DNA of 64,000 bases from CAYONZ01 sp964405465. GTDB lineage: Bacteria; Bdellovibrionota; Bdellovibrionia; Bdellovibrionales; JAMPXM01. The DNA lies in contig CAYONZ010000007.1 of NCBI GenBank assembly GCA_964405465.1, positions 1 through 64,000 of the forward strand. The letters run 5' to 3'. Shown here in pieces: positions 44,285-53,980 of this stretch (the stretch's first letter is position 1; each line of letters begins with the position of its first letter). The position numbers were made by a program, and so were the translations under genes. Under the pieces are notes generated by a model. The model saw only the letters and a program-made list of their open reading frames with translations, had not been told where the DNA came from and did not search any database.

Positions 44285-44722
44285 ATGATCAAATGCTCAC
44301 GAAAAATTCATTTCTGCTCAGGTCATCGGATTCTAAATCACGAATCGAAGTGTGCGAATGTGCACGGCCACAACTATGTCGCTTGGGTTGAAGCCGAAGC
44401 TCAATCCGAAGACAAAGCCCTCGATTCATTGGGACGAGTGATTGATTTCTCTGTACTCAAAGAAAAAGTGGGTGGATGGATTGACAAGAATTGGGACCAC
44501 ACCATGATCATTTATCGCAAAGACACAGAGCTCGTTGAAATGGCAAATCTGCTTTCGAAAAACAAACCTGTGTTTATTTGTGACTTCAATCCAACGGCAG
44601 AAAACATGGCCGATTATATTCTTCGCGTGGTTGGTCCACAGGCCTTGACTGGAACCGGAGTGCGCCTGACAAAGGTGGTACTATACGAAACAGAAAACTG
44701 TTATGCGGAAGCCACTTTATAG
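44285..44722 (+). CDS. queD: 6-pyruvoyl-tetrahydropterin synthase/QueD homologue
   Basis: This 145-residue protein is of normal length for the PTPS/QueD family. The zinc-binding histidines are visible in FCSGHR and HGHNY, the active-site Cys precedes in KCANVHGH, and DHT and the late Glu in ETENCYAE complete the set. QueD converts dihydroneopterin triphosphate to 6-carboxy-tetrahydropterin for queuosine synthesis. The distinction from PTPS is by expectation for bacteria, since no other que gene is in the window. Confidence 0.88.
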   Translation: MIKCSRKIHFCSGHRILNHESKCANVHGHNYVAWVEAEAQSEDKALDSLGRVIDFSVLKEKVGGWIDKNWDHTMIIYRKDTELVEMANLLSKNKPVFICDFNPTAENMADYILRVVGPQALTGTGVRLTKVVLYETENCYAEATL

Positions 44723-44736
44723 AGTTAATTAATCAG

Positions 44737-44773
44737 ACTCAAAAAACAAACAGCACCTATCTCGGGTGCTGTT
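44737..44773 (-). terminator. Rho-independent terminator of the pil operon
   Basis: The stem AACAGCACC/GGTGCTGTT (44749-44757 with 44765-44773) is followed on the minus strand by a T-rich run. It lies 30 bases past the pilR stop and between convergent genes, so it may act in both directions. Confidence 0.75.
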
Positions 44774-44802
44774 CGCCAAAAACCAATTTTTAAAAACTCA
44801 GA

Positions 44803-46218
44803 TCACTCGCCGTCGTCATCCATTTCATCGTCTGGCATCGAACCAAGATTGTACTTCTCGATCTTATAGCGCATCGATCGAAAGGTGATGCCCAATAGGT
44901 TGGCGGCCTTCTTTTTTACACCACCCGAAACATGTAAGGCTTTGATGATCAATTCTTTTTCGATCTGCTCAAGCACTCGCTCGAGATCTACACCATCTTC
45001 AGTGATTTCAATACCCTCACTATTACCCCAAGCCTTACGCCCGGTCGGCGTATTTACAAAAGGCGGTAGACTCTCAGGCAAAATGGTCGCACCACCTTCG
45101 AGCGCGACTGTTCGCTCAATGATATTTTCGAGCTCTCGTACGTTACCCGGGTAATCGTACTTCTTCATCAAGTCCATCGCTTCTTTGCTGATCGAGTTCA
45201 CCTGTTTATTCAAACGCTGATTGTATTTCTGTAAGAAATGACCAGCCAGCAATGGAATATCGTCACGACGTTCACGTAGGCTCGGTGTTTTGATGTTGAT
45301 GACATTCAAACGATAGAACAAATCTTGACGAAAAGTACCCTGAGCCACCATGTCTTCAAGGTTTCGATTGGTTGCCGCAATAATACGAACATCGACTTTC
45401 ACATCTTCAGTGGCACCCACACGGCGAATCATGCGTTCTTGAATTGCGCGAAGGAGTTTCACCTGAATAGTCAAAGGTAACTCACCCACCTCATCCAAAA
45501 ACAATGTTCCACCATCCGCGACTTCAAACAGACCCGATTTATCGCTGATAGCTCCAGTGAATGAGCCTTTTTTATGACCAAACATTTCAGATTCCATCAG
45601 CTGCTCAGGAATCGCACCACAGTTGATTGTCACATATGGACGTTCTTTAAATGGACCATTCGTGTGAATGGCCCGAGCAATCATCTCTTTACCTGTTCCG
45701 CTTTCTCCCGTAATCAAAACATTGGTGGGACTATCGGAAACACGTTTCACTAAGTCGTAAATGCGATGCATGGCCTCCGAGTTACCGACGAGATTTTGAA
45801 AACTATACTCTTTTTCAAGTTCTTTTTTTAGAGTGCGGTTCTCAACTTCAAGACTCTTGCTGCGAAGTGCGTTGGCAATATTGATACGCACTTCATCGAG
45901 TTTGAATGGCTTTGTAAGGTAATCATAGGCACCCATTTTCATCGCCTCAACAGCTGTCTCAGCGGTTCCAAATGCGGTGATCATCATAAATAATAAATCG
46001 GGATAATTCTCACGAACATGTTTTAAAAGTTCAATGCCCGTCACATTGGGCATTTGTAGATCTGAAATCACCATGTCGATGGATTTCTTCTTTAGCATTT
46101 CAATAGCAAGTTTGCCGTCTGCTACACACGTGACTTCGTAACCCTCTTTTCGCAACATGATATCCAAAAACTCGCGAATTGATTCTTCGTCGTCCACAAC
46201 CAAAATTCTAGGCTTCAT
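44803..46218 (-). CDS. pilR: Sigma-54 response regulator PilR
   Basis: This 471-residue NtrC-type regulator has a receiver domain with Asp53 (VISDLQMPN), an AAA+ domain with Walker A GESGTGKE, the sigma-54 contact loop GAFTGA and the Walker B FLDEVGEL, and a C-terminal Fis-type helix-turn-helix (KKKAANLLGITFRSMRYKI). In the PilS-PilR system it activates pilin transcription by sigma-54 RNA polymerase. It overlaps pilS by 4 bases and ends the pil operon. PilR is assigned from context. Confidence 0.9.
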   Translation of the reverse strand: MKPRILVVDDEESIREFLDIMLRKEGYEVTCVADGKLAIEMLKKKSIDMVISDLQMPNVTGIELLKHVRENYPDLLFMMITAFGTAETAVEAMKMGAYDYLTKPFKLDEVRINIANALRSKSLEVENRTLKKELEKEYSFQNLVGNSEAMHRIYDLVKRVSDSPTNVLITGESGTGKEMIARAIHTNGPFKERPYVTINCGAIPEQLMESEMFGHKKGSFTGAISDKSGLFEVADGGTLFLDEVGELPLTIQVKLLRAIQERMIRRVGATEDVKVDVRIIAATNRNLEDMVAQGTFRQDLFYRLNVINIKTPSLRERRDDIPLLAGHFLQKYNQRLNKQVNSISKEAMDLMKKYDYPGNVRELENIIERTVALEGGATILPESLPPFVNTPTGRKAWGNSEGIEITEDGVDLERVLEQIEKELIIKALHVSGGVKKKAANLLGITFRSMRYKIEKYNLGSMPDDEMDDDGE

Positions 46219-47954
46219 CCATGACCTCTCTTCCTCACTTCTAAATCATCCTTTGAGTCTGATTTTTCTGCAAGATTTAAATCAAGAGTCTGGTTACCAG
46301 TCGTGATTGAATTTCCTTTCGAATACCTGGGAAATTCAATTCTAAACTCAGTACCCTTACCCTTTTCACTCTCAACAAAAATTCGTGCATTATGACCCTC
46401 AATAATCTTATGAACAACAGCTAGACCAAGGCCGGTCCCCTTTGGCTTTGTTGTATGAAATGGCTCGAATATTTTTTTCAGATTTTTCTCTTCGATGCCG
46501 CACCCAGAATCTCTGACCCGTAAGATCACCCGATCCTGCTGATCTGCTGTCGCAATTGTAATGCTCGCGGCCTCGGTGTCGTGCATAGATTGGTAAGCGT
46601 TGATAATTATATTCAAAAGTGCCTGCTTCAATTTGTCTTTATTGCCCGAGATTTGACCATGTGCTTTGAGATCAACACTTTGAACCACATCTTGCCGTAA
46701 GGCCTGGTTCATTTTCAGCATCTCCAAAATGTCTTGAAGCAGAAGATTTAAATCAACGATCGCGTCCGGAGGTTTTTCTGGACGAACAAATTCTAAGAAC
46801 TCACTAATTAAGTTATTCAAGCGATCAATTTCCCGCAGAACAATCTTCATTAGTTTTTTATCTTCTGCTGTTGCCCCAGCGTAACCGGCCTCAAGCAATT
46901 GGATGCTCCCACTGATACTCGCCAATGGATTGCGAATCTCATGGGCAATACCCGCTGCCAGCTGCCCAACAGCAGCTAATTTCTCACTCTGTCTCATCGC
47001 AAACTCAAGTTCACGCACCCTTGTAAGATCTTGAAACGTCAAGACATAGCCTTTTACCAGGTCATCTTCAGACTCCAGTTTTGCAGCAATAAACTCAAGC
47101 TGCACACGTTCGCGATCTGCATCACTTAAAAGCCAATCAAATCGAACCGAGGTCTTTTGCTCCGAACCCAAAAGCTCACGCAAACGGCTCCAGATACCAG
47201 GTAAAATTCCTTCGATGTTCTGCTCTTGGAGTCTATCTTTCGATAGACGAAGTATTTCACGTGCAGAGCGATTGCTTTGTAAGATTTCTCCTTGCGAGCT
47301 CACCGTAAACATTCCGACCGGTATGTTTTCTAGAATCAACTCTTGGAGATTACGTAAAGCACTTAGATCTTTACGCCGAGCCAGGAGTTCGGTTCCCATA
47401 AAATTCAATTGCTCACTCAAAAACCCTGACAGCCATGCCACAGTGAAAAATGCGATATTGTTCACGCCGACAGCAAAGAACAAGGCCTGTCCATGAATTG
47501 TAGGAGTTAAAATCAAAAGAACGCTAAAGAGCATCGACGTCCAAAGCGCCAATACCATTGCACCTCTACGTCGAAAGACAAAGCCACACAAAATAATATT
47601 CACCAAGTAAAGAAACAAGAAAATCGATTGGCTTACGCCTGTGAAAAAAATCAATCCCGTTATAAAAGCCGAGTCAAAGAAGAACAAAAAGGCTGTTGGA
47701 AACCAAATTTTGAGACTCTCATCAAAGTAAAGTACATAGAGCCAATTTACTAAAAACGAAATACCAAGAAGAGAGTAGACCGGAAACAATAGATCCGTAT
47801 TGATAAACTCAGGCTGCAATGCCTGGAATATCATAGAAATGGCCAAAAGTGCCAACACAAAGGCCAAGCGCACGCTCTCGATGATCAACAATTGACCACG
47901 AGACCTCGTGAGATCTGAGAGCGCTTCACTTTTTTCATTTGCGTTGAGTGCCAC
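46215..47954 (-). CDS. pilS: Sensor histidine kinase PilS
   Basis: This 579-residue kinase has six hydrophobic helices in residues 25-190, a PAS domain (about 200-310), an H-box at His338 (GIAHEIRNPLAS) and an ATPase domain (NIIINAYQS, DSGCGIEE, GTGLGLAVVHK). The architecture and position directly before pilR match PilS, which senses pilin levels in the inner membrane. It lies 8 bases after pilC. Confidence 0.9.
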   Translation of the reverse strand: MALNANEKSEALSDLTRSRGQLLIIESVRLAFVLALLAISMIFQALQPEFINTDLLFPVYSLLGISFLVNWLYVLYFDESLKIWFPTAFLFFFDSAFITGLIFFTGVSQSIFLFLYLVNIILCGFVFRRRGAMVLALWTSMLFSVLLILTPTIHGQALFFAVGVNNIAFFTVAWLSGFLSEQLNFMGTELLARRKDLSALRNLQELILENIPVGMFTVSSQGEILQSNRSAREILRLSKDRLQEQNIEGILPGIWSRLRELLGSEQKTSVRFDWLLSDADRERVQLEFIAAKLESEDDLVKGYVLTFQDLTRVRELEFAMRQSEKLAAVGQLAAGIAHEIRNPLASISGSIQLLEAGYAGATAEDKKLMKIVLREIDRLNNLISEFLEFVRPEKPPDAIVDLNLLLQDILEMLKMNQALRQDVVQSVDLKAHGQISGNKDKLKQALLNIIINAYQSMHDTEAASITIATADQQDRVILRVRDSGCGIEEKNLKKIFEPFHTTKPKGTGLGLAVVHKIIEGHNARIFVESEKGKGTEFRIEFPRYSKGNSITTGNQTLDLNLAEKSDSKDDLEVRKRGHG

Positions 47955-47962
47955 TTCCCGCC

Positions 47963-49195
47963 TTACCCGACAGCTCCTGCCAGATTGAAAATCGGAAGAT
48001 ACATTGCCACGACTAACACTGCGATGATTCCACCCAAAAACACCATTAAGAGTGGCTCGAGTATACTCGTCAAGGCACCAACTGCGACATCGACCTCGTC
48101 TTCATAGAAGTCTGCAATCTTCGCAAGCATGGTGTCGAGGTTACCAGTTTGTTCACCCACTCCGATCATTTGCGTTACCATTCCAGGGATATATTTTTCT
48201 TTAACCAGTGGAGTCGTTATCGATTTACCTTCTGAAATTGAGTCTCTTGCACGAATCAGCGTCTTCTCTAAAACAGCATTGCCCACAACCTTCGAAGCAA
48301 TGTCCATGGCTTCCATAATTCCCACGCCCGACGACAAGAGAGTCGCGAGGGTACGGGTGAATCTTGCGATGCCGCCTTTTTGAATCAATGACCCCAAGAG
48401 CGGAACATCAATCATCACTGCATCCAGCGTTTCTCTTCCGGGTTCAGTTTCATAATAAGTGCGAGTAGCAAAAAATGTGATGACGCCACCAGCAAGCACC
48501 ATCCACCAATAGGTGGTAAAGAACTTACTGAGCGAGATCACAAATTTAGTCATACCTGGCAACTCTTGCCCCGCGCCCTCGAAAAGCTGTTTAAATTTCG
48601 GAATAACAAAAATCAAAATCGCAGCAATAACCAAGCCCGCAACAAATAAGATAACTGCAGGATAAATCAATGCGCCCTTTACTTTTCCCTGAACCTTTAC
48701 TGATTTTTCAATATAGATCGCAAGGCGATTGAGAACAACATCAAGACCGCCGGACTCTTCACCCGCACGAACCATATTGACATAAAATCGATCAAAGACC
48801 TTAGGGTAATCTCCTAAGCTATCGCCCAAACGTTTTCCCTGGCTAACCGAATTGATCACACCCTGCAGAGCATTCGACAGAGCTGGAGTTCGCGCGCTTT
48901 TACCGAGAACATCAAGACTTTGCAAAATTGGAATACCCGAAGAAAGAAGCGTGGCTAACTGGCGAGTAAAGATCTGCAGCTCCTTGGGCTTTACCCGTCC
49001 GCCCAGACCCAAATCAAAGCCGCCCGTCTTCTTTGCAGCTCCAGATGGTGCCGCACCATCTGAATTCACTATTTTTAAAACCGCCATACCTTTCGCCCGC
49101 AGCTTAACCCGAGCCTCGGCTTCATTCACCGCCTCAAGAATTACCTTGGCGCTTTTGCCATCCGCCATTTTGACTTCTGCAGAAAACTTACTCAT
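47963..49195 (-). CDS. pilC: Type IV pilus inner-membrane platform protein PilC
   Basis: This 410-residue protein has two GspF domains (VKPKELQIFTRQLATLLSSGIPI and GGIARFTRTLATLLSSGVGIMEA) and three membrane helices. It anchors the PilB and PilT motors and forms the pilus assembly platform. The gene starts one base into the pilT stop codon (TAATG). Confidence 0.93.
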   Translation of the reverse strand: MSKFSAEVKMADGKSAKVILEAVNEAEARVKLRAKGMAVLKIVNSDGAAPSGAAKKTGGFDLGLGGRVKPKELQIFTRQLATLLSSGIPILQSLDVLGKSARTPALSNALQGVINSVSQGKRLGDSLGDYPKVFDRFYVNMVRAGEESGGLDVVLNRLAIYIEKSVKVQGKVKGALIYPAVILFVAGLVIAAILIFVIPKFKQLFEGAGQELPGMTKFVISLSKFFTTYWWMVLAGGVITFFATRTYYETEPGRETLDAVMIDVPLLGSLIQKGGIARFTRTLATLLSSGVGIMEAMDIASKVVGNAVLEKTLIRARDSISEGKSITTPLVKEKYIPGMVTQMIGVGEQTGNLDTMLAKIADFYEDEVDVAVGALTSILEPLLMVFLGGIIAVLVVAMYLPIFNLAGAVG

Positions 49196-50262
49196 TAGAC
49201 ACCCACCTTCTTCAACATCTGATCAAGCTGCTCTGGGTTTGGACTCGCACCAAACGCGATCTTCATATCGATTTTTCTACGAATGATTAGATTTATCAGC
49301 GATTGGTTCATCGTCACCATACCTGAACGGTCTTGTCCGACCTGCATCATACTTTCGACCTGATGCAATTTGTTTTCGCGAATGAGATTACGAATACTCG
49401 GAGTCATTGCCAAATATTCAATGCAACACACTCGCCCCCCCTGCAAACTCGGCAAGAGCCTTTGGCTGATAACCCCTTGAAGCGAAAAGCTCAACATCAC
49501 GCGGATACGGTCTTGGTGTTCTGCCGGAAACACACTGACGATACGATTAATTGTCTGAATCGCAGAATTCGTGTGGAGAGTTGCAAAGACCAAGTGGCCC
49601 GTCTCCGCAATCGTCAACGCTGTTTCGATTGTATCATGATCACGCAACTCGCCCAGCAGACAATAGTCAGGATCTTGGCGCAAAAGATACTTCATTGCAT
49701 CCTTATAGGTTTGCGAGTCCGCTCCAATTTCACGCTGGTTCACAATACAGTTTTTGTGTTGATGAACAAACTCGATGGGATCTTCGAGTGTCACAATATG
49801 ACCTGATTTTTCTTCATTGATTTTATCAATAAGCGAAGCAATGGTTGTGGATTTTCCTGATCCCGTAGGACCGGTCACCAAAATCAAACCCCACGGCATA
49901 TTGGTCAATTCACCAATCGACGCTGGCAAAGTAAGATCTTGAAACCTTGGAATCTGCGTCGGAATCTTTCGAAAGACGCCTGAAACAGCATTTCGTTGAT
50001 AGAAATAATTCGCTCGAAATCGGGCTTGGTTTTTGGCATCGAAACTGAAGTCGAGTTCTTTTTGTTCTTCAAAACGACTTTTTTGAAAATCATTGATCAC
50101 CGAATAACAAAGCTTGCGAGTGGTTTCTTTAGTCAAAACATCCGTCTTAATTCTCACAATTCGCCCATTGATACGCAGCGCTGGTTGCGAACCTGCGACA
50201 ATGTGTAAGTCTGAGGCCCCTTGCTCTGTTGCAAATTTCAGAAGTTGAAGCAGGCTGATCAT
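49195..50262 (-). CDS. pilT: Twitching motility retraction ATPase PilT
   Basis: This protein has about 355 residues from the ATG at 50262, directly after the pilB stop. It shows Walker A GPTGSGKST, the Asp box, the Walker B region LLGELRD and the conserved AIRNLIRE motif, here SIRNLIRENK. It is a hexameric cytoplasmic ATPase that retracts the pilus. The upstream in-frame extension to 50292 overlaps pilB and is unlikely to be used. Confidence 0.93.
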   Translation of the reverse strand: MISLLQLLKFATEQGASDLHIVAGSQPALRINGRIVRIKTDVLTKETTRKLCYSVINDFQKSRFEEQKELDFSFDAKNQARFRANYFYQRNAVSGVFRKIPTQIPRFQDLTLPASIGELTNMPWGLILVTGPTGSGKSTTIASLIDKINEEKSGHIVTLEDPIEFVHQHKNCIVNQREIGADSQTYKDAMKYLLRQDPDYCLLGELRDHDTIETALTIAETGHLVFATLHTNSAIQTINRIVSVFPAEHQDRIRVMLSFSLQGVISQRLLPSLQGGRVCCIEYLAMTPSIRNLIRENKLHQVESMMQVGQDRSGMVTMNQSLINLIIRRKIDMKIAFGASPNPEQLDQMLKKVGV

Positions 50263-50263
50263 T

Positions 50264-51976
50264 TTATTCTGAATCTCCCACGGTAGTACCAATGACTTGG
50301 TCGATTGAAATTACACCTTGTTTTAACTTAAGCAGTGCCGCGCGCCTGAGCGATCGCATTCCCCCACGAATCGCTGCATGTTTGATCTCGACAGTCGTGG
50401 CATTTTTGAGAATCGCATCTCGCAGAGAATCCGTCATGGTCATCAATTCATAGAGAGCCACTCGCCCCTTGATGCCGGTTTCGTTACAAACCATGCACCC
50501 CTCGCCTCTCGAAACATTATAGCTCGGAATATCTTCAGCCGGTACACCAAGGCCAATCAACACCTCTGGCTCTACCCTGTGAGGAACTTTACACTTTTCA
50601 CAAATTCTTCCAGCTAAACGTTGCGCCACAATCAACGAAACCGTTGAGGTCACAAGAAACCCTTGCACGCCCATATCCAACAACCGGGAGATTGTTGAAG
50701 GGGCATCGTTAGTGTGTAAGGTACTCAAGACCATGTGACCCGTACTCGCCGCTTTGAAGGCAACTTCAGCCGTTTCAAGATCACGAATCTCACCCACCAA
50801 AATAATATCAGGATCTTGACGCAAAAAACTCCGCAGAGCTTCTGCAAACGAAAAACCTATATCTGGATGAACCTGCACCTGATTGATTCCATCGAGATTG
50901 AATTCAACCGGATCTTCTGCCGTTGAAATATTCACCTGTGGATCATTTAGCGATGAAAGTGCGGAGTAAAGGGTCGTAGTTTTTCCGGAACCCGTTGGCC
51001 CCGTCACCAATACCATTCCCTGAGGCTCGTTGATTTTTTTCTGAAACAAATCGAGATCATCTTGCTCAAAGCCAAGCTTGGTCATATCGAGCTTTAAGTT
51101 GGCCTTGTCCAAAAGACGCATCACTATTTTTTCACCAAAGAGAACAGGTAAGACACTCACCCGAAAATCAACTTCAAGACCTGATGGAGTCTTTGCTTTC
51201 AAGCGACCATCTTGAGGCTTCCGTCGTTCTGCGATATCAAGCTTACTCATGATTTTGATACGACTTGAAAGCGCAGCCCCCACACCCGCGGGTGGCTGAA
51301 TTTTTTCATGCAAAACACCATCGACACGAAAGCGAACGCGGAGTCTTTTCTCATATGGCTCAATGTGAATATCTGAAGCCTTAAGCTTGATCGCTTCACT
51401 GAGCATCAGGTTCACAAACTTGACCACCGGGCCAGAATCAACTTCTCCGGCGTCAAGCATCTGTGCTTCGAGTGAAGCCGTAAAACTGAAAGCCTCATCT
51501 GAAGTCTCCATCTCAGAGACAATCGCTCCGATTTTTTTATCGCCAGTTTTTTCGTAATGACGTTCAATGGCTTTTAAAATCGAGAGTTCAGGAGCCACCA
51601 CAGCTTCGACTTTGCAACGAGTGATAAAGTTTAAATCATCACGCACATACATGTTGCTTGGATCTGCAAAGGCCACAACTAAAACATTGTCTGTTTTTGA
51701 AACTGGAATCACCTGGTGTTTTTCGCATAAATCACGAGGAATGGTCTTTAAAACCTCTGGTTCGATCTCCCATTGCTCAAGATCAATGTAGGGAACGCCA
51801 AATTGTTGCGACAAAAAATCTGCAAGATCTTTGTCTTTCAGATAACCGAGCTTAATCAAAGCTGAAGTCAAACGACCGCCATGATTTTTTTGTTCACGCT
51901 TGGCCTCTTCTAACTGTACTACCGAAATCAAATTATCACGAACCAAGAGTTCGCCTAGGCCCTTGCGTGCTCCCAT
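50264..51976 (-). CDS. pilB: Type IV pilus assembly ATPase PilB
   Basis: This 570-residue protein has an N-terminal MshEN/GspE_N domain (VRDNLISVVQLEEA and FGVPYIDLEQWEI), Walker A GPTGSGKTTT, Walker B ILVGEIRD, and a tetracysteine zinc site (CEKCKVPH and CMVCNETG). It powers pilus extension. It is the first gene of the pil operon on the minus strand. Confidence 0.94.
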   Translation of the reverse strand: MGARKGLGELLVRDNLISVVQLEEAKREQKNHGGRLTSALIKLGYLKDKDLADFLSQQFGVPYIDLEQWEIEPEVLKTIPRDLCEKHQVIPVSKTDNVLVVAFADPSNMYVRDDLNFITRCKVEAVVAPELSILKAIERHYEKTGDKKIGAIVSEMETSDEAFSFTASLEAQMLDAGEVDSGPVVKFVNLMLSEAIKLKASDIHIEPYEKRLRVRFRVDGVLHEKIQPPAGVGAALSSRIKIMSKLDIAERRKPQDGRLKAKTPSGLEVDFRVSVLPVLFGEKIVMRLLDKANLKLDMTKLGFEQDDLDLFQKKINEPQGMVLVTGPTGSGKTTTLYSALSSLNDPQVNISTAEDPVEFNLDGINQVQVHPDIGFSFAEALRSFLRQDPDIILVGEIRDLETAEVAFKAASTGHMVLSTLHTNDAPSTISRLLDMGVQGFLVTSTVSLIVAQRLAGRICEKCKVPHRVEPEVLIGLGVPAEDIPSYNVSRGEGCMVCNETGIKGRVALYELMTMTDSLRDAILKNATTVEIKHAAIRGGMRSLRRAALLKLKQGVISIDQVIGTTVGDSE

Positions 51977-51995
51977 ATTTCACTCCTTGAAATAC

Positions 51996-52027
51996 AAAAA
52001 GAGGTGAAAAATCAAAAGCTTCACCCC
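51996..52027 (-). terminator. Rho-independent terminator
   Basis: On the minus strand GGGGTGAA pairs with TTCACCTC across a loop of about 11 bases and is followed by TTTTTGT. It ends the ribF/aroE-like unit and separates it from the pil operon. Confidence 0.75.
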
Positions 52028-52070
52028 TGAGAAAAGTTTACGATGGATCATCTGGCATTGTTACTGCACT

Positions 52071-52991
52071 TTAGTCCGAGTTTTGCTGAGGTATATGCAA
52101 AACTGAAGGATCTCGTTCTTTAACATCGGCCTCAGAAACAAAACTTTGCCTGAGTATTTCAGAATACTGACTTTCGTCGAGATCGAGAGCAAAAGCCTTT
52201 TTAACCCAAAGGCAGTCGGTGATGGATGCGACCTTTACTCCATTAACCACCTGCGCACCGACAGTTCGCGCCTCAGCACTGAGATTCGACTCCACGGGGG
52301 ACAAGTTGAGATCAATCCATGCACCGCCAGCTTTTAAAAAGTTCAAATAAAATATTTCGCTCAATTCAGGATTGGTATCGGTACCCACAATAGTATTGAC
52401 CGCTACCGAATGAACTCCTGGAAGTTGGGTTACCATTTGCTTTTTGGTAAATTGAAATTGAACCCCGAAAAAAGTTCGCTGCAGATCCTCAATTAATTCT
52501 TGCGCTAAATATTCATCAGGATCGGTGATATTGATTTTTTCAAATCCCACACGAACCAAAGCGCCCACCACAGCACGAGTCATAGCGCCAGCGCCAATCA
52601 CAAAAACACCGCCAGTAAAATCAAGACCCGTCACATGTTTAGCAACAACCACCTGCATAGCTTCGTATAGAAAACACCGAGGCCACCAACCGTCTGCTTC
52701 GTGTACAAATGCATCACAGACTTTCAATGACATCGTCATTGAAGGAGCACGACTCATTAGTGTCCGCATCTCATCGCAAGAGCTCGAACTCACTCGAATT
52801 TGTTGAAAGGTCTGAAAGTACTCGGGCAATCGGGCAGCTAAATCCATCGCCGAGATGGACTCATGCACGACTTCATTCTCGACACCATTATGGTTTAAAA
52901 CCTCGCTTAGTAACTGAAAACGTTTGATCTGGTCGGCTTGGGACCCAATATTCGATTCTGTTTCAATATCGAGATTGAGCCAACGAATCAT
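52071..52991 (-). CDS. Shikimate dehydrogenase-like protein
   Basis: This 306-residue protein has a Rossmann motif GAGAMTRAVVGAL near residue 133 and the general two-domain shape of AroE. The N-terminal catalytic part is divergent: the usual SXS and NKD signatures are not obvious, though SLKVCDAF may mark the corresponding site. It could be an AroE paralogue with another substrate. It overlaps ribF by ATGA. Confidence 0.6.
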   Translation of the reverse strand: MIRWLNLDIETESNIGSQADQIKRFQLLSEVLNHNGVENEVVHESISAMDLAARLPEYFQTFQQIRVSSSSCDEMRTLMSRAPSMTMSLKVCDAFVHEADGWWPRCFLYEAMQVVVAKHVTGLDFTGGVFVIGAGAMTRAVVGALVRVGFEKINITDPDEYLAQELIEDLQRTFFGVQFQFTKKQMVTQLPGVHSVAVNTIVGTDTNPELSEIFYLNFLKAGGAWIDLNLSPVESNLSAEARTVGAQVVNGVKVASITDCLWVKKAFALDLDESQYSEILRQSFVSEADVKERDPSVLHIPQQNSD

Positions 52992-53911
52992 AGGATCTCT
53001 CTTGCATCACGAATGTCTCTTTGAATCTGGGCAACGAGTTCATCGATTGAAGCAAACTTCTTTTCGCCGCGAAGTTTCTGTTTGAGTTCGACTCGAAGAG
53101 TCTCGCCGTAAAGATCTTCATTGAAATCGAGAAGATGAACTTCAAGAATCGGAGATGCACGTTGATTTTCAAATGTGGGATTGCGACCAATATTCATCAC
53201 ACATTTTTTTCGCTCCCCTTCACGAAGAACAAATCCACAGTAGACACCTTCGCTCGGAAGAGTTTCAACATTGGCATTGATGTTGGCAGTTGGCACACCA
53301 ATGGTGCGACCGCGGCCTTTGCCCTTTTCGACAATGCCTTGCAAATAAAATCTTCTCCCCAAAAGTCGTTCCGCTGTTGGCAAATCACCTTCACTCAAAG
53401 CCTGACGAATTCGACTACTCGACACCAAAATATCACCGACTTTAACAGGAGGAATGACCTCAACAAAAAAATTAAGCATCTGACTTTGTTGGCGCAAAAA
53501 ATCAATTGTTCCGGACTTGTTGGCACCGAATGAAAAATCATAGCCTACAACCAGGGCCTTAGGTTGAAATGGCTTAAAGATAAAATCCTGAACATACCGT
53601 TCGGCCGCGAGATTTGAGAACTCCCGTGAAAAAGGTTCGATCACGAGATAATCAACACCAAGCAGAGACAACTGCTCTTTTTGATCATCAAAATCGAAAA
53701 TACGCCGAACCTCACGATCAGGGTATAAAACTTTTACAGGATGCGGATCAAAGGTCATCACCACCGACGCCACCCCTAATTGTTTGGCCAACTCTAGTGT
53801 ACGGGCCATCAATCGACGGTGCCCTAAATGGACGCCATCAAAATTGCCGATGGTCACGACCGAGCCTGTCAGTGGGGCTTCAATTTGCTTTACGCCACGA
53901 ATGATTTTCAC
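52988..53911 (-). CDS. ribF: Bifunctional riboflavin kinase/FAD synthetase
   Basis: This 307-residue protein has the N-terminal nucleotidyltransferase motif GNFDGVHLGH (residues 22-31) and a C-terminal flavokinase domain (GKGRGRTIGVPTANI, then VYCGFV and LEVHLLDFNEDLYG). It makes FMN and FAD from riboflavin. Length is normal for the family. Confidence 0.95.
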   Translation of the reverse strand: MKIIRGVKQIEAPLTGSVVTIGNFDGVHLGHRRLMARTLELAKQLGVASVVMTFDPHPVKVLYPDREVRRIFDFDDQKEQLSLLGVDYLVIEPFSREFSNLAAERYVQDFIFKPFQPKALVVGYDFSFGANKSGTIDFLRQQSQMLNFFVEVIPPVKVGDILVSSSRIRQALSEGDLPTAERLLGRRFYLQGIVEKGKGRGRTIGVPTANINANVETLPSEGVYCGFVLREGERKKCVMNIGRNPTFENQRASPILEVHLLDFNEDLYGETLRVELKQKLRGEKKFASIDELVAQIQRDIRDAREIL

Positions 53912-53980
53912 CCTCTCAAAATACCAAGATTTACTTGAAAACGTTGAACTTTTTCAGGTTTTGCGATACTGTGCGTCACG

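Noticed and set aside
53135..53533. 132-codon plus-strand ORF opposite ribF
   Set aside because: It is a shadow of ribF; the ribF motifs are unmistakable on the other strand.
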